The notes: a model not told the origin generated them from the sequence alone. A stretch of 64,000 nucleotides of DNA from Curvibacter cyanobacteriorum (GCF_028649475.1 NZ_JAQSIP010000009.1:116941-180940), one strand, 5' to 3'. Shown: positions 26,311 to 36,887, counted from the first letter of the stretch. Program-made: numbers and translations.

Positions 26311-27759
26311 TCAGGCCAGCTTTTGCTTCAGCAGTTCGTTGACCTGGCCCGGGTTGGCCTTGCCCTTGCTGGCCTTCATGATCTGGCCGACCAGGGCGTT
26401 GAAGGCTTTCTCCTTGCCGGCCTTGTACTGGGCCACGTTGTCGGCGTTGGCGGCGATCACCTCGTCGATGATTTTCTCCAGCGCGCCGCTGTCGTTCATC
26501 TGCTTGAGGCCCTTGGCTTCGATGACCGCGTCCACATCGCTGGCTTCGCCGGACCACAGCGCCTCAAACACCTGCTTGGCGGCGTTGTTGGAGATGGTGC
26601 CGTCGGCAATGCGTGTGATCAGGGCCGCCAGTTGGGCGGCGCTGACCGGGGCGGATTCGATGCTGACTTCGCCGCTGTTGAGGCGGCGCGACAGCTCGCC
26701 CATGACCCAGTTGCTGACCAGCTTGGCCTGGCCACAGGCCTTGGCCGCGGCTTCAAAGTAGGCCGCCATGGCCTTGCTTTGGGTCAGCGTGGTGGCGTCG
26801 TACTCGGGCAGGCCGTAGTCGGCCACAAAGCGCGCAGCCATGGTGCGCGGCAGTTCGGTCATCGCGGCCTTGACGCGCTGCACCCACTCGTCGGCAATCA
26901 CCAGCGGCGGCAGGTCGGGGTCGGGGAAGTAGCGGTAATCGGCCGCGTCTTCCTTGGTGCGCATGGCGCGGGTCTCGCCGGTGTCGGGGTCGAACAGCAC
27001 GGTGGCCTGCTGGATCGCGTGGCCGTCCTCGATCTGCTCGATCTGCCAGCGCACTTCGTAGTCGATGGCCTGCTGCATGAACTTGAAGCTGTTCAGGTTC
27101 TTGATCTCGCGGCGCGTGCCCAGCGGCTCGCCCGGGCGGCGCACCGACACGTTGGCGTCGCAGCGGAAGCTGCCTTCCTGCATGTTGCCGTCGCAGATGC
27201 CGATCCAGGTGACGATCTTGTGCAGCTCTTTGGCGTAGGCCACGGCTTCTTCGCTGGAGCGGATGTCGGGCTCGGTGACGATCTCCAGCAGCGGCGTGCC
27301 GGCGCGGTTCAGGTCGATGCCCGACTGGCCGATGAAGTCTTCGTGCAGCGACTTGCCGGCGTCTTCTTCGAGGTGGGCGCGCACCAGGCGCACGGTCTTC
27401 TTCTCGTCGCCGAGGAAGAACTCCACCTGGCCGCCGACGACCACCGGGATCTCGAACTGGCTGATCTGGTAGCCCTTGGGCAGGTCGGGGTAGAAGTAGT
27501 TCTTGCGCGCAAAGATGCTGCGCGGCGAGATGTGCGAACCGATCGCCAGGCCGAACTCGATGGCGCGTTCGACCGCGCCCTTGTTCATCACCGGCAGCGT
27601 GCCCGGCAGGGCCAGGTCCACGGCGCAGGCCTGGGTGTTGGGTTCGGCGCCGAACGCGGTGGGGGCGCGGCTGAAGATCTTGCTCTGGGTCGAGAGCTGG
27701 GCGTGGGTCTCGAAGCCGATCACGACTTCGTAGCCTTGCACGAGTTTGTTCTTGCTCAT
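26311..27759 (-). CDS. gatB: Asp-tRNA(Asn)/Glu-tRNA(Gln) amidotransferase subunit B
   Basis: The 482-residue protein has the GatB start [16 protein letters not shown], the [18 protein letters not shown] pattern near residue 155, and the [12 protein letters not shown] motif. A C-terminal helical YqeY-like tail ends in [11 protein letters not shown]. It phosphorylates the misacylated tRNA and transfers ammonia supplied by GatA, allowing Gln-tRNA and Asn-tRNA formation without GlnRS or AsnRS. It follows gatA by two bases, and a strong terminator ends the operon. Confidence 0.96.
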   Translation of the reverse strand: MSKNKLVQGYEVVIGFETHAQLSTQSKIFSRAPTAFGAEPNTQACAVDLALPGTLPVMNKGAVERAIEFGLAIGSHISPRSIFARKNYFYPDLPKGYQISQFEIPVVVGGQVEFFLGDEKKTVRLVRAHLEEDAGKSLHEDFIGQSGIDLNRAGTPLLEIVTEPDIRSSEEAVAYAKELHKIVTWIGICDGNMQEGSFRCDANVSVRRPGEPLGTRREIKNLNSFKFMQQAIDYEVRWQIEQIEDGHAIQQATVLFDPDTGETRAMRTKEDAADYRYFPDPDLPPLVIADEWVQRVKAAMTELPRTMAARFVADYGLPEYDATTLTQSKAMAAYFEAAAKACGQAKLVSNWVMGELSRRLNSGEVSIESAPVSAAQLAALITRIADGTISNNAAKQVFEALWSGEASDVDAVIEAKGLKQMNDSGALEKIIDEVIAANADNVAQYKAGKEKAFNALVGQIMKASKGKANPGQVNELLKQKLA

Positions 27760-27761
27760 GG

Positions 27762-29264
27762 TCAGATGCCCTCCGGACGACGGAGGTGGAAGTCGGTGGC
27801 TTGCTGGAAGCGGTGGGCCGCGTTCAGCAGCTTGGCCTCGCTGAAGTAGTTGCCGATCAGCTGCAGGCCCACGGGCATCCCGCCGGCGCCAAAGCCGGCG
27901 GGCAGGCTCATGCCGGGCAGGCCGGCCAGCGAGCCGGGCAGGGTGAAGATGTCGGCCAGGTAGTTGGCCACCGGGTCGGCGGACTTCTCACCCAGCTTCC
28001 AGGCCACGGTCGGGGCCACCGGGCCGGCGATCACATCGCAGTGCTGGAAGGCTTGCTGGAAGTCGTCGGCGATCATGCGGCGGATCTTTTGCGCCTGCAG
28101 GTAGTAGGCGTCGTAATAGCCATGCGACAGCACGTAGGCGCCGATCATGATGCGGCGCTTGACCTCGTCGCCAAAGCCCTCGGCGCGGGTCTTCTTGTAC
28201 ATGTCGGTCAGGTCGCCGTAGTCCTTGGCGCGGTGGCCGAACTTGACGCCGTCAAAGCGGCTCAGGTTGGAGCTGGCCTCGGCCGGGGCAATGATGTAGT
28301 AGACCGGGATCGACAGCTCGGTGCGCGGCAGGGCGATGGGCACCAGCTTGGCGCCGAGCTTTTCGTATTCTTTCAGCGCGGCGTCGACGGCGGCGCGCAC
28401 GTCGGGGGCCAGGCCGTCGCCAAAGAACTCGGCCGGGACGCCAATGCGCAGGCCGTCGATCGAGTCGTTCAGGCTGCGCGCAAAGTTCTCGGCGGGCAGG
28501 TCCAGCGAGGTCGAGTCACGGTCTGGGTCGGGGCCGCACATGGCCGACAGCAGCAGGGCGCAGTCTTCGGCGCTGCGCGCCATCGGGCCGGCCTGGTCCA
28601 GGCTGGAGGCGAAGGCGATCATGCCGTAGCGCGAGGCGCGGCCGTAGGTTGGCTTGATGCCGGTGATGCCGCAGAAGCTGGCGGGCTGGCGGATTGAGCC
28701 GCCGGTGTCGGTGCCGGTCACGGCCGGGGCCAGGCGGGCGGCCACGGCGGCGGCGCTGCCGCCCGAGGAGCCGCCGGGCACGCGGTCCAGGTCCCAGGGG
28801 TTGCGCACCGGCGCCGGTGAGTCAAAGCCCAGCGGCGCCACGGCCGAGTTCTCGTTGGCCGAGCCCATGGCGAATTCGTCGCAGTTGAGCTTGCCCAGGG
28901 TCACGGCGCCGGCTTGGGCCAATTGCGTCACCACGGTGGCGTCAAAAGGCGAGCGGTAGCCATCCAGCATCTTGGAACCGGCGGTGCTGGCAAAGTTTTT
29001 TGTAACAAAGATATCTTTGTGTGCGATCGGCACACCGTCCAAAGCCAGGGCTTCGCCGCGGCTGAGGCGTTCGTCGGCGGCACGCGCCTGGGCCAGGGTG
29101 GCCTCTTCATTGAGGGCCACAAAGGCGCCCAATTGGGGCGCGGCCTGGATGCGGCCCAGAAAATGGGTGGCGGCTTCAACGGCGGAGACCTGGCGTTCGC
29201 GCAGTTGGCGGGCCAGTTCGGCCACGCTCAGGTCGTGCAGTTCGGTGGAGGCGGGGGTCGTCAT
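27762..29264 (-). CDS. gatA: Asp-tRNA(Asn)/Glu-tRNA(Gln) amidotransferase subunit A
   Basis: This amidase-signature protein of 500 residues has the catalytic Lys in PIAHKDIF and the serines of the triad in [11 protein letters not shown] and [11 protein letters not shown]. It hydrolyses glutamine and channels ammonia to GatB. The order gatC-gatA-gatB with short gaps (12 bp after gatC, 2 bp before gatB) fits one operon. The length is typical. Confidence 0.96.
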   Translation of the reverse strand: MTTPASTELHDLSVAELARQLRERQVSAVEAATHFLGRIQAAPQLGAFVALNEEATLAQARAADERLSRGEALALDGVPIAHKDIFVTKNFASTAGSKMLDGYRSPFDATVVTQLAQAGAVTLGKLNCDEFAMGSANENSAVAPLGFDSPAPVRNPWDLDRVPGGSSGGSAAAVAARLAPAVTGTDTGGSIRQPASFCGITGIKPTYGRASRYGMIAFASSLDQAGPMARSAEDCALLLSAMCGPDPDRDSTSLDLPAENFARSLNDSIDGLRIGVPAEFFGDGLAPDVRAAVDAALKEYEKLGAKLVPIALPRTELSIPVYYIIAPAEASSNLSRFDGVKFGHRAKDYGDLTDMYKKTRAEGFGDEVKRRIMIGAYVLSHGYYDAYYLQAQKIRRMIADDFQQAFQHCDVIAGPVAPTVAWKLGEKSADPVANYLADIFTLPGSLAGLPGMSLPAGFGAGGMPVGLQLIGNYFSEAKLLNAAHRFQQATDFHLRRPEGI

Positions 29265-29276
29265 GCGGGGCGGTCC

Positions 29277-29576
29277 TTACTCGATCACCTTGGGCACCAG
29301 GAACAGGCCCCGCTCGACGGCAGGGGCGCTTTGCTGGTTGGCTTCGCGTTGGTTGGGCTCGCTGGCGATGTCGTCGCGCAGGCGCAGCGCCACGTCCTGG
29401 ATGATGGCCACGGGGTGGGCCAGGGGCTCCAGACCGGTGGTGTCCACGGCGCGCATTTTCTCGACGATGTCAAAGAAGCCATTCAGCTGAGTGAGCATTC
29501 GCTCACTTTCGGCGGGCTGGAGTTCCAGCCGGGCCAGATTGGCGATCCGGCCGATGTCCTGAGGGGTGAGGGCCAT
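29277..29576 (-). CDS. gatC: Asp-tRNA(Asn)/Glu-tRNA(Gln) amidotransferase subunit C
   Basis: This small 99-residue protein begins [19 protein letters not shown] and contains the [16 protein letters not shown] pattern, typical of GatC, which stabilises the GatAB complex. It is the first gene of the gatCAB operon and is divergent from mreB across a 225-bp intergenic region that must contain promoters for both. Confidence 0.93.
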   Translation of the reverse strand: MALTPQDIGRIANLARLELQPAESERMLTQLNGFFDIVEKMRAVDTTGLEPLAHPVAIIQDVALRLRDDIASEPNQREANQQSAPAVERGLFLVPKVIE

Positions 29577-29717
29577 AAATTTGGGCGCGGTAAAGCGCAG
29601 ATAAAGCTGCCTTCCCGAAGGGCCGGGAAGAGTTATTCACAGGGGATCGGGTATTATCCCGTCTTTGTCGCGTTGCCCCCTCATGTGCGGGCAATTGAGT
29701 CAAAAAGGGCCAATTTT

Positions 29718-29753
29718 GACCCCGTAACAGACCCTGTAATAGACCCGGAATTT
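29718..29753. repeat. Three abutting 12-bp imperfect repeats in the mreB leader region
   Basis: The units GACCCCGTAACA (29718-29729), GACCCTGTAATA (29730-29741) and GACCCGGAATTT (29742-29753) run head to tail about 50 bp before mreB. The conserved GACCC core at 12-bp spacing places each copy on nearly the same DNA face. This could be a protein-binding array or a chance duplication. Confidence 0.5.
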
Positions 29754-29801
29754 AAAGGCGACGGCGGGCCGAAGCGCAGGCCGTGCCTGAGAGGAATTTG
29801 A

Positions 29802-30845
<1,044 letters not shown>

Positions 30846-30864
30846 GGGCGGCTTGATTCCGTGA

Positions 30865-30896
30865 GCCGGCTGGGCCTGACGTCAGCCGGCTTTTTT
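30865..30896 (+). terminator. Rho-independent terminator between mreB and mreC
   Basis: GCCGGCTG (30865-30872) pairs with CAGCCGGC (30883-30890) around a 10-nt loop and is followed by TTTTTT. The hairpin lies 20 bp after mreB and 30 bp before mreC. It should reduce transcription into mreC, which would need read-through or its own promoter. Confidence 0.88.
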
Positions 30897-30926
30897 CAAT
30901 TCTGGTGAACCTGGTTCAAGCTCCAC

Positions 30927-31844
30927 ATGCCTCTGGGAACCCTGGATCGCAACCCACCCCCGTTTTTCAGGCAGGGGCCGTCGGCCTTGTCCCGGCTGCT
31001 GTTTTTCAGCGCCTTGTCCCTGTTCCTGATGGTGGCCGATGTGCGCTTCCACATCACCCAGCCGCTGCGTGCCCTGGTCGACACGGCCCTGTACCCGCTG
31101 CAGTGGGTGGTGTTGCAACCGGTGCGGGCGGCGCGCGATGCGGGTGAGTACTTCGAGTCCCTGCACACCGCGCAACAGATCGAGCAGCAAGCCCGTCAGG
31201 CCCTGGCGCAGCAGTCGCAGCGCGCCAACCAGGTCGAGCAACTGCTGCTGGAGAACGCCCGCTTGCGGGCGCTGCTGTCGCTCAGTGAGCGTTTCAAGGC
31301 CGAAGGCCTGGCGGCCGAGGTCCTGTACGACGCCCCCGACCCCTACACCCGCCGCATCATCATTGACCGTGGCCAGTTGAAAGACGTGGCCCTGGGTTCG
31401 CCGGTGATCGACGAGGCGGGCGTGCTGGGTCAGGTGACCCGTGTCGAACCCCTGCTGTCCGAAGTCACGCTGGTGATCGACCGCGACTTCGCCATCCCCG
31501 TGCTCAACACCCGCACCGGCGCGCGCAGCGTGGCCTACGGCGACCCGCTGGCGGGGGGCGGTGGGCTGGAGCTGCGCTACATGCCCGCCAACGCGGACGT
31601 GCAAGAGGGCGACCTGCTGTCCACCAGCGGGGTGGACGGCGTCTACCCGCCGGGCCTGCCCGTGGCCCGGGTCGACAAGGTGGAGCGGCGGGCCGACTCG
31701 GCCTTTGCGCGCATCCACTGCGTGCCCTTGGGCATGGTGTCGGCCTCGCGCCACGTGATGGTGCTCAAGCCCCTGGGCGGGCAGGTGCCGCCGCGCCCCC
31801 AGCCTGAACCGGTGAGCGCTGGCCGCAAGGGAGGTCGCAAATGA
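30927..31844 (+). CDS. mreC: Rod-shape-determining protein MreC
   Basis: The 305-residue bitopic protein has a membrane helix at about 25-42, a periplasmic coiled coil (about 75-120, rich in Gln, Ala and Arg) and the beta-rich MreC domain with the VLGQVTRV and LLSTSGVDGVYPPGLPV segments. It links MreB filaments to PBP2 in the periplasm. Its stop overlaps the mreD start in an ATGA (31841-31844), so coupling is expected. An alanine/proline tail (about 285-305) is less conserved. Confidence 0.95.
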   Translation: MPLGTLDRNPPPFFRQGPSALSRLLFFSALSLFLMVADVRFHITQPLRALVDTALYPLQWVVLQPVRAARDAGEYFESLHTAQQIEQQARQALAQQSQRANQVEQLLLENARLRALLSLSERFKAEGLAAEVLYDAPDPYTRRIIIDRGQLKDVALGSPVIDEAGVLGQVTRVEPLLSEVTLVIDRDFAIPVLNTRTGARSVAYGDPLAGGGGLELRYMPANADVQEGDLLSTSGVDGVYPPGLPVARVDKVERRADSAFARIHCVPLGMVSASRHVMVLKPLGGQVPPRPQPEPVSAGRKGGRK

Positions 31845-32362
31845 TTGGCAAAGCCAGCGGGCAGCAGCTGCTGCTGCCTGCCAACCCGCTGTTCATCTGG
31901 GGCTCGCTGTTGGTGGCCCTGATGTTCAACATGCTGCCCCTGGGGCGCATGCCCGGCATGCCCGATGTGCTGCTGGTGCTGTTGATGTTCTGGTCGGTGC
32001 ACCAGCCGGCCCGTGTCGGCATTGGCGCCGCCTTTGTGTTCGGCCTGATCATGGACGTGCACCAGTCGGCCCTGCTCGGTCAACACGCCTTGGCCTACTG
32101 CGCCTTGTCCTTCTTGTTCTTGCTGATGCAGCGCCGCCTGCTGTGGTTCAGCGTGCCGTCGCAGACCCTGCAGGTGTTGCCCTTGTTTGTGGCCGCGCAG
32201 GTGATCGAGGTGCTGCTGCGGGTGGCCCTGGGGGGCATCTTCCCGGGTTTCTGGTTCCTGCTGGCCGCGGGGCTGGAGGTGGCGCTGTGGCCGCTGGTGT
32301 CCTGGGTCTTGCTGGCCCCGCAGCGGCGCCCGCCCGATCGGGATGAAAACCGGCCGCTATGA
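31841..32362 (+). CDS. mreD: Rod-shape-determining protein MreD
   Basis: The protein of 173 residues is highly hydrophobic with five or six membrane segments, the usual MreD topology. It sits in the elongasome with MreC. Its start overlaps the mreC stop and its stop overlaps the mrdA start (both ATGA), so the three genes should be translated in a coupled way. Similarity is weak, as in most MreD proteins, and the assignment rests mainly on position and topology. Confidence 0.9.
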   Translation: MIGKASGQQLLLPANPLFIWGSLLVALMFNMLPLGRMPGMPDVLLVLLMFWSVHQPARVGIGAAFVFGLIMDVHQSALLGQHALAYCALSFLFLLMQRRLLWFSVPSQTLQVLPLFVAAQVIEVLLRVALGGIFPGFWFLLAAGLEVALWPLVSWVLLAPQRRPPDRDENRPL

Positions 32363-34341
32363 CCGAACTGCGCAACATCGAGGCGGACCTGTGGCGTTTC
32401 CGCGGGCGGGTGGTGGCCGCGGGGGTGCTGGTGCTGCTGTGCTTTGTGCTGCTGGCCTCGCGCCTGGTTTACCTGCAGGTGGTGCGCCACGAGGACCTGG
32501 CCGAGCAGGCGGAGAACAACCGCACGGCGGTGGTGCCGATCGTGCCCAACCGCGGCCTGATCGTGGACCGCAACGGGGTGGTGCTGGCCACCAACTACTC
32601 GGCCTACACGCTGGAGATCACGCCGTCCAAGGCCGGCCCACTCGACGAGGTGATCGACGGCCTGGCCACCGTGGTCGACATCCAGCCGCGTGACCGCCGC
32701 CGCTTCAAAAAGCTGGTTGATGAGTCCAAAAGCTTCGAGTCGCTGCCCATCCGCACCCGCCTGTCCGACGAGGAAGTGGCGCGCTTTGCGGCCCAGCGTT
32801 TTCGCTTCCCGGGGGTCGAGATCAAGGCCCGCCTGTTCCGCAACTACCCCTTCGGGCCCTTGGCCAGCCATGTGATCGGCTACATCGGCCGCATCAACCA
32901 AAAAGAAAAAGAAGACATCCAGGGCTCCGAGGACGAAGCCAACTACCGTGGCACCGAGTACATCGGCAAGCTGGGGGTGGAGCAGAGCTTCGAGCGCCAG
33001 TTGCATGGCATCACCGGGGTCGAGCAGATGGAAACCTCGGCCGGTGGGCGCGCGGTGCGCCGCCTGGCCAGCCACCCGGCCACCCCGGGCAACACGGTGA
33101 TGCTGTCGATCGACATCAAGTTGCAGAAGCTGGTCGAGGACCTGTTTGGTGACCGCCGCGGCGCCCTGGTGGCCCTGGACCCGAAGACCGGCGAGGTGCT
33201 GGCCTTTGTCAGCAAGCCCACCTTCGACCCCAACCTGTTTGTGGACGGCATCGACCAGGAGAACTGGCAGGCCCTCAACGAGTCGCCCGACAAGCCGCTG
33301 CTGAACCGGGCCTTGCGCGGCACCTACCCGCCGGGTTCGACCTACAAGCCCTTCATGGCGCTGGCCGCGCTGGAGACCGGGAAGCGCACGCCGCAGCAGT
33401 CGATCCAGGACCCGGGCTATTTCATGTTCGGCAACCACCGCTTCCGTGACGACAAGGAAGGCGGCCACGGCACGGTGGACATGTACAAGTCCATCGTCCA
33501 GTCCTGCGACACCTACTACTACATGTTGGCCAACGACATGGGCGTGGACCTGATCCACGACGAGTTGCAGAAGTTCGGCTTCGGGGCACTGACCGGCATC
33601 GACATCTTTGGCGAAGTGCGCGGCATCCTGCCGTCCACCGAATGGAAGCGCAACGCCTACAAGCGCCCTGAACAAAAGCGCTGGTACTCGGGCGAAACCA
33701 TTTCGCTGGGCATCGGCCAGGGCTACAACAACTTCACCATGCTGCAACTGGCCCTGGCCACCGGTGTGCTGGCCAACAACGGCGTCAAGATGAAGCCGCA
33801 CCTGGTGCGCCAGGTGGTGGACGTGGTGAGCCGCGAGTCGCGTGACACCCTGCACGAGATCAAGGCCGAGCAGATCGCCAAGGCCAGCAACATCGCCGTC
33901 ATCAACCACGCCCTGGTCGGTGTGAACGTCGAGGGCACGGGCGCCGCCAGCTTCCGCGGCGCGGGTTATGTGGCCGCCGGCAAGACCGGCACGGCGCAGG
34001 TCGTGACCATCAAGCAAAACGAGAAATACGACGCCTCCAAGATGTCGGAGCGCAACCGCGACCATGCGCTCTACATGGCGTTTGCCCCCGCCGAGGCGCC
34101 GCAGATCGCACTCGCCATGGTGGTGGAAAACGCCGGTTGGGGGGGCGCTGCGGCCGCGCCGATCGCGCGTCGGGTGTTTGACTACTGGCTGATGCAGCAG
34201 TACCCCAGCGAGCAGGACATGGCCGCGGTGCAGGTGGGCCAGGCGCAGTTGCCGGTGGGCACACCGCGCAAGGTGTCCGAGGTGCCGGGCCTGCCCGATC
34301 TGGCCCAGGGCCAGTTGCCACCCCGGCCCAGCGGGCGCTGA
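32359..34341 (+). CDS. mrdA: Peptidoglycan D,D-transpeptidase PBP2
   Basis: The 660-residue class B penicillin-binding protein has an N-terminal membrane helix (about 18-37), a pedestal domain, and a transpeptidase domain with Ser327 in STYK (active-site SxxK), SCD as the SxN-type motif near 380, and KTGTAQ at 542. It cross-links lateral wall peptidoglycan with RodA. The 3' neighbour is a reverse-oriented TSUP gene, so rodA does not follow directly, unlike the common mreBCD-mrdA-rodA order in relatives. Confidence 0.96.
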   Translation: MTELRNIEADLWRFRGRVVAAGVLVLLCFVLLASRLVYLQVVRHEDLAEQAENNRTAVVPIVPNRGLIVDRNGVVLATNYSAYTLEITPSKAGPLDEVIDGLATVVDIQPRDRRRFKKLVDESKSFESLPIRTRLSDEEVARFAAQRFRFPGVEIKARLFRNYPFGPLASHVIGYIGRINQKEKEDIQGSEDEANYRGTEYIGKLGVEQSFERQLHGITGVEQMETSAGGRAVRRLASHPATPGNTVMLSIDIKLQKLVEDLFGDRRGALVALDPKTGEVLAFVSKPTFDPNLFVDGIDQENWQALNESPDKPLLNRALRGTYPPGSTYKPFMALAALETGKRTPQQSIQDPGYFMFGNHRFRDDKEGGHGTVDMYKSIVQSCDTYYYMLANDMGVDLIHDELQKFGFGALTGIDIFGEVRGILPSTEWKRNAYKRPEQKRWYSGETISLGIGQGYNNFTMLQLALATGVLANNGVKMKPHLVRQVVDVVSRESRDTLHEIKAEQIAKASNIAVINHALVGVNVEGTGAASFRGAGYVAAGKTGTAQVVTIKQNEKYDASKMSERNRDHALYMAFAPAEAPQIALAMVVENAGWGGAAAAPIARRVFDYWLMQQYPSEQDMAAVQVGQAQLPVGTPRKVSEVPGLPDLAQGQLPPRPSGR

Positions 34342-34414
34342 CGCGCCCGCCCGCGTGGCGCCCGCGCGCCGCAGCGCCATCGAGGGCGGGCTGCCGTGGC
34401 GCGTGGCGCAGGCC

Positions 34415-35173
34415 TCAGCGCAGGAAGGCGTCGTAGCTGGTCTTCAGGATCAGGGTCGAGACCACGGCAATGAACACCCAGCGCACGAAGCCCGCACCAT
34501 GCTTGAGCGCCATGCGCGTGCCCAGCACGCTGCCCACCACATTGGCCACCGCCAGGGGCAGTGCAAAGTGCCACCAGACGTGGCCCTTGAGGGTGAACAA
34601 AATCAGGGCGGCGAGGTTGGTCGCGGTGTTCAGCAGCTTGGCCGAGGCCGAGGCGTTGAGGAAGTCATAGCCCAGCCAGCGCACCAGCAAGAAGACAAAA
34701 AAGCTGCCTGTGCCAGGCCCGAAGAAGCCGTCGTAAAAGCCAATGCCCAGGCCCACCGCACTGGCCGCCAGCACTTCGGCGCGCCCCTGGAAGCGCGGCT
34801 GGTGCAGCTGCCCCAGTTCTTTTTTGGCCAGCGTGTAGACCAGCACCCCGAGCAGCACCAGCGGCAGCAGTTGGCGCAGGAAGTTGGGCGAGATCACCGT
34901 CACCGCCCAGGCCCCCGAACCGGCCCCGATGAAACCCGCCGCCGCCGCAGGCAGCAAGGTGCCCCAGCGCAGGCTCACCCGGCGTTGGTATTGCCAGGTG
35001 GCCATGGCCGTGCCCCAGATGGAGGCGCTCTTGTTGACCCCGAACAGGGTGGCCGGGTGGGTGGTGGGGAAGGTGGCGAACAAGGCCGGTACCAGCACCA
35101 GGCCACCGCCACCGACGATCGAATCAATGAAGCCAGCCAGCAGCGAGGCGAAGGAAACCAGCAGAAAGTCCAT
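34415..35173 (-). CDS. TSUP-family membrane transporter (TauE/SafE-like)
   Basis: The protein of 252 residues has eight predicted membrane helices and a duplicated TSUP pattern with AGFIDSIVGGGGLVLVPALF at the start and GIGFYDGFFGPGTGSF in the middle. Members export sulfite, sulfoacetate or related organosulfur anions, but the substrate here is not known. Minus-strand transcription from farther upstream would meet a strong hairpin-plus-T-run at 35242-35274, about 70 bp before the ATG, so this gene may be preceded by an attenuator-like leader or simply be insulated from upstream transcription. Confidence 0.85.
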   Translation of the reverse strand: MDFLLVSFASLLAGFIDSIVGGGGLVLVPALFATFPTTHPATLFGVNKSASIWGTAMATWQYQRRVSLRWGTLLPAAAAGFIGAGSGAWAVTVISPNFLRQLLPLVLLGVLVYTLAKKELGQLHQPRFQGRAEVLAASAVGLGIGFYDGFFGPGTGSFFVFLLVRWLGYDFLNASASAKLLNTATNLAALILFTLKGHVWWHFALPLAVANVVGSVLGTRMALKHGAGFVRWVFIAVVSTLILKTSYDAFLR

Positions 35174-35241
35174 CCCGGGATTGTCGCATCCGGCCGGGAG
35201 CCGTTGCCCCGAGGTGGTGCACGCACCGGGATGGCGGCCTC

Positions 35242-35274
35242 AAAAAGAAAAAAGGCGCCCAAATGGGCGCCTTT
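35242..35274 (-). terminator. Minus-strand terminator with no obvious gene upstream of it, preceding the TSUP gene
   Basis: AAAGGCGCCC (35251-35260) pairs with GGGCGCCTTT (35265-35274); on the minus strand the stem is followed by a run of Ts interrupted by one C. No minus-strand gene lies between here and amtB, so it ends an uncharacterised transcript or acts in the leader of the TSUP gene at 35173. Confidence 0.75.
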
Positions 35275-35468
35275 GTCAGGTAGCGGCAGCTTCTTTGAGC
35301 ACCGTCCATAAATCATTCTGATTCTGAGTGATTTGTCTCCTCGATCCCCCGCCCTGCCGGGCAGCTGAGGCCCGTTGCGAGTGCATGAAATGTAACGCGG
35401 GGGATCATTTCGGTGCATAGGGAGTTTCCCTCCCCCTCAAGTCGCCCCTGGCGCTGCGTCAGCCGCCC

Positions 35469-35484
35469 TGGCATGAGTCCTGCA
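35469..35484 (+). promoter_or_regulatory. Sigma-54 promoter of amtB
   Basis: TGGCATGAGTCCTGCA matches the RpoN consensus (TGGCAC-N5-TTGCA) with the invariant GG and GC ten bases apart. It ends 34 bp before the amtB ATG. Nitrogen control of an ammonium transporter by RpoN and NtrC is well established, so the assignment is strong. Confidence 0.8.
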
Positions 35485-35518
35485 CCAGTGGGGCATGACT
35501 GATGCTGATGGAGACACC

Positions 35519-36844
35519 ATGCGATTGAGCCGGCTCAAAGGGCTGATGTGCGGGGCCGTGCTGGCGCTCGGGCCTTGGGCGGCCCAGGCCGCCACCCCCA
35601 TGACCGAGCCGGGCCTGGTGCCCGAGGCCTCGTTGCAGGCCGCCGACACGGCCTGGATGCTCAGCGCCACCGCTTTGGTGCTGATGATGACCTTGCCCGG
35701 GCTGGCGCTGTTCTATGCCGGCATGGTGCGCCGTCAAAACGTCATCAACACCCTGGCCAGCCTGGTGGCCGTGGCCGCGCTGGTCAGCCTGCTGTGGTTC
35801 GCGGTGGGCTATTCGCTGGCGTTCACGCCGGGCAATGCCTGGTTGGGCTCCTGGAGTCGGGCCGGCTTTGCGGGCATGGACTACCTCAAAGGCAGCGCCC
35901 AGGTGGCGGTCAGCCATGTGGCGCCGAATGTGCCCGAGTCGGTCTACGCGATGTTCCAGCTGACCTTTGCCATCATCACGCCGGCCCTGGTGGTCGGTGC
36001 CTTGGTCGAGCGCATGCGGTTCTCGGCCCTGCTGTGGTTCACCGGCACCTGGTCGCTGGTGGTCTACGCGCCGGTGGCCCATTGGGTGTGGGAGCCCGGT
36101 GGCTGGCTGGCCCGGTTGGGGGCGCTGGACTTTGCCGGGGGCGCCGTGGTGCACATCAACGCCGGGGTGGCCGGGCTGGTCTGTGCCTATGTGCTGGGCC
36201 CGCGCCGGGGGTACGGGCGCGAGCCCTTCGAGCCCTACAACCTGGGCCTGACCATGGCGGGCACCGGCTTGCTGTGGGTGGGCTGGTTTGGTTTCAATGC
36301 GGGCTCGGCCGTGGCGGCAGACGGCCGGGCCGGGCTGGCGCTGCTGTGCACCCACCTGGCCGCGGCCACCGGGGCCCTGGCCTGGATGATGGGTGAATGG
36401 GTGCGCCGACGCCGGCCCTCGCTGCTGGGGCTGTGCTCGGGCGTGGTGGCGGGCCTGGTGGCCGTGACGCCGGCCTCCGGTTACGTCAGTCCGGCATCGG
36501 CGGCCCTGATTGGGGCGGTCGCGGGTCTGGCCTGTTACTGGGGCGCCACCGGGCTCAAGCGCTGGTTGCGGGCCGACGACTCGCTGGATGTGTTTGGGGT
36601 GCACGGCGTGGGTGGCCTGGTGGGCAGCCTGTTGACCGGGGTGCTGGCCCAGCCGCTGATCGGTGGGGTGTCCGGCCAATGGGTGGTGCAGGCCCTGGGC
36701 GCGGTGGCGGTCGCGGCGTACAGCGCCCTGGGCACCTGGCTGGTGCTGAAGTTCACCCACTTCATGGTGGGTTTGCGGGTGGACGAGGCCAGCGAGTTGC
36801 AGGGCCTGGACCAGGCGCAGCACCGCGAACACCTGGGGTCTTGA
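35519..36844 (+). CDS. amtB: Ammonium transporter
   Basis: The protein of about 441 residues begins with a cleavable signal-like segment (ending AAQA), then eleven predicted membrane helices with the Amt signatures YAGMVRRQNVINTL, DFAGGAVVHINAGVAG (conserved Asp and first pore His) and FGVHGVGGLVG (second pore His). It conducts ammonium when nitrogen is scarce. The start at 35519 follows a GGAGA site. No glnK (PII) gene lies beside it, although amtB and glnK are usually paired. A sigma-54 promoter sits directly upstream. Confidence 0.95.
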   Translation: MRLSRLKGLMCGAVLALGPWAAQAATPMTEPGLVPEASLQAADTAWMLSATALVLMMTLPGLALFYAGMVRRQNVINTLASLVAVAALVSLLWFAVGYSLAFTPGNAWLGSWSRAGFAGMDYLKGSAQVAVSHVAPNVPESVYAMFQLTFAIITPALVVGALVERMRFSALLWFTGTWSLVVYAPVAHWVWEPGGWLARLGALDFAGGAVVHINAGVAGLVCAYVLGPRRGYGREPFEPYNLGLTMAGTGLLWVGWFGFNAGSAVAADGRAGLALLCTHLAAATGALAWMMGEWVRRRRPSLLGLCSGVVAGLVAVTPASGYVSPASAALIGAVAGLACYWGATGLKRWLRADDSLDVFGVHGVGGLVGSLLTGVLAQPLIGGVSGQWVVQALGAVAVAAYSALGTWLVLKFTHFMVGLRVDEASELQGLDQAQHREHLGS

Positions 36845-36887
36845 GCGCATTCAGGCCCTGTTTTGTCTTCTTACGGAGAATCGGCCC

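Larger units (their letters stand above)
35174..35518. other. 345-bp regulatory region between TSUP and amtB genes
   Basis: The region holds a minus-strand terminator at 35242-35274, and an inverted repeat with TGCATGAAAT (35382-35391) and ATTTCGGTGCA (35407-35417). It also holds an AGGGA-GTT-TCCCT hairpin near 35419 and the sigma-54 promoter at 35469. The TGCA inverted repeat could be an enhancer site for the amtB promoter. No protein-coding gene was found. Confidence 0.6.

Noticed and set aside
32095..34380. Long open frame on the minus strand across mrdA
   Set aside because: It is antisense to a clear PBP2 gene and reads as a low-complexity His/Gln/Gly/Val-rich sequence, the usual by-product of high-GC codon bias. 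No family motif or plausible ribosome site is present.
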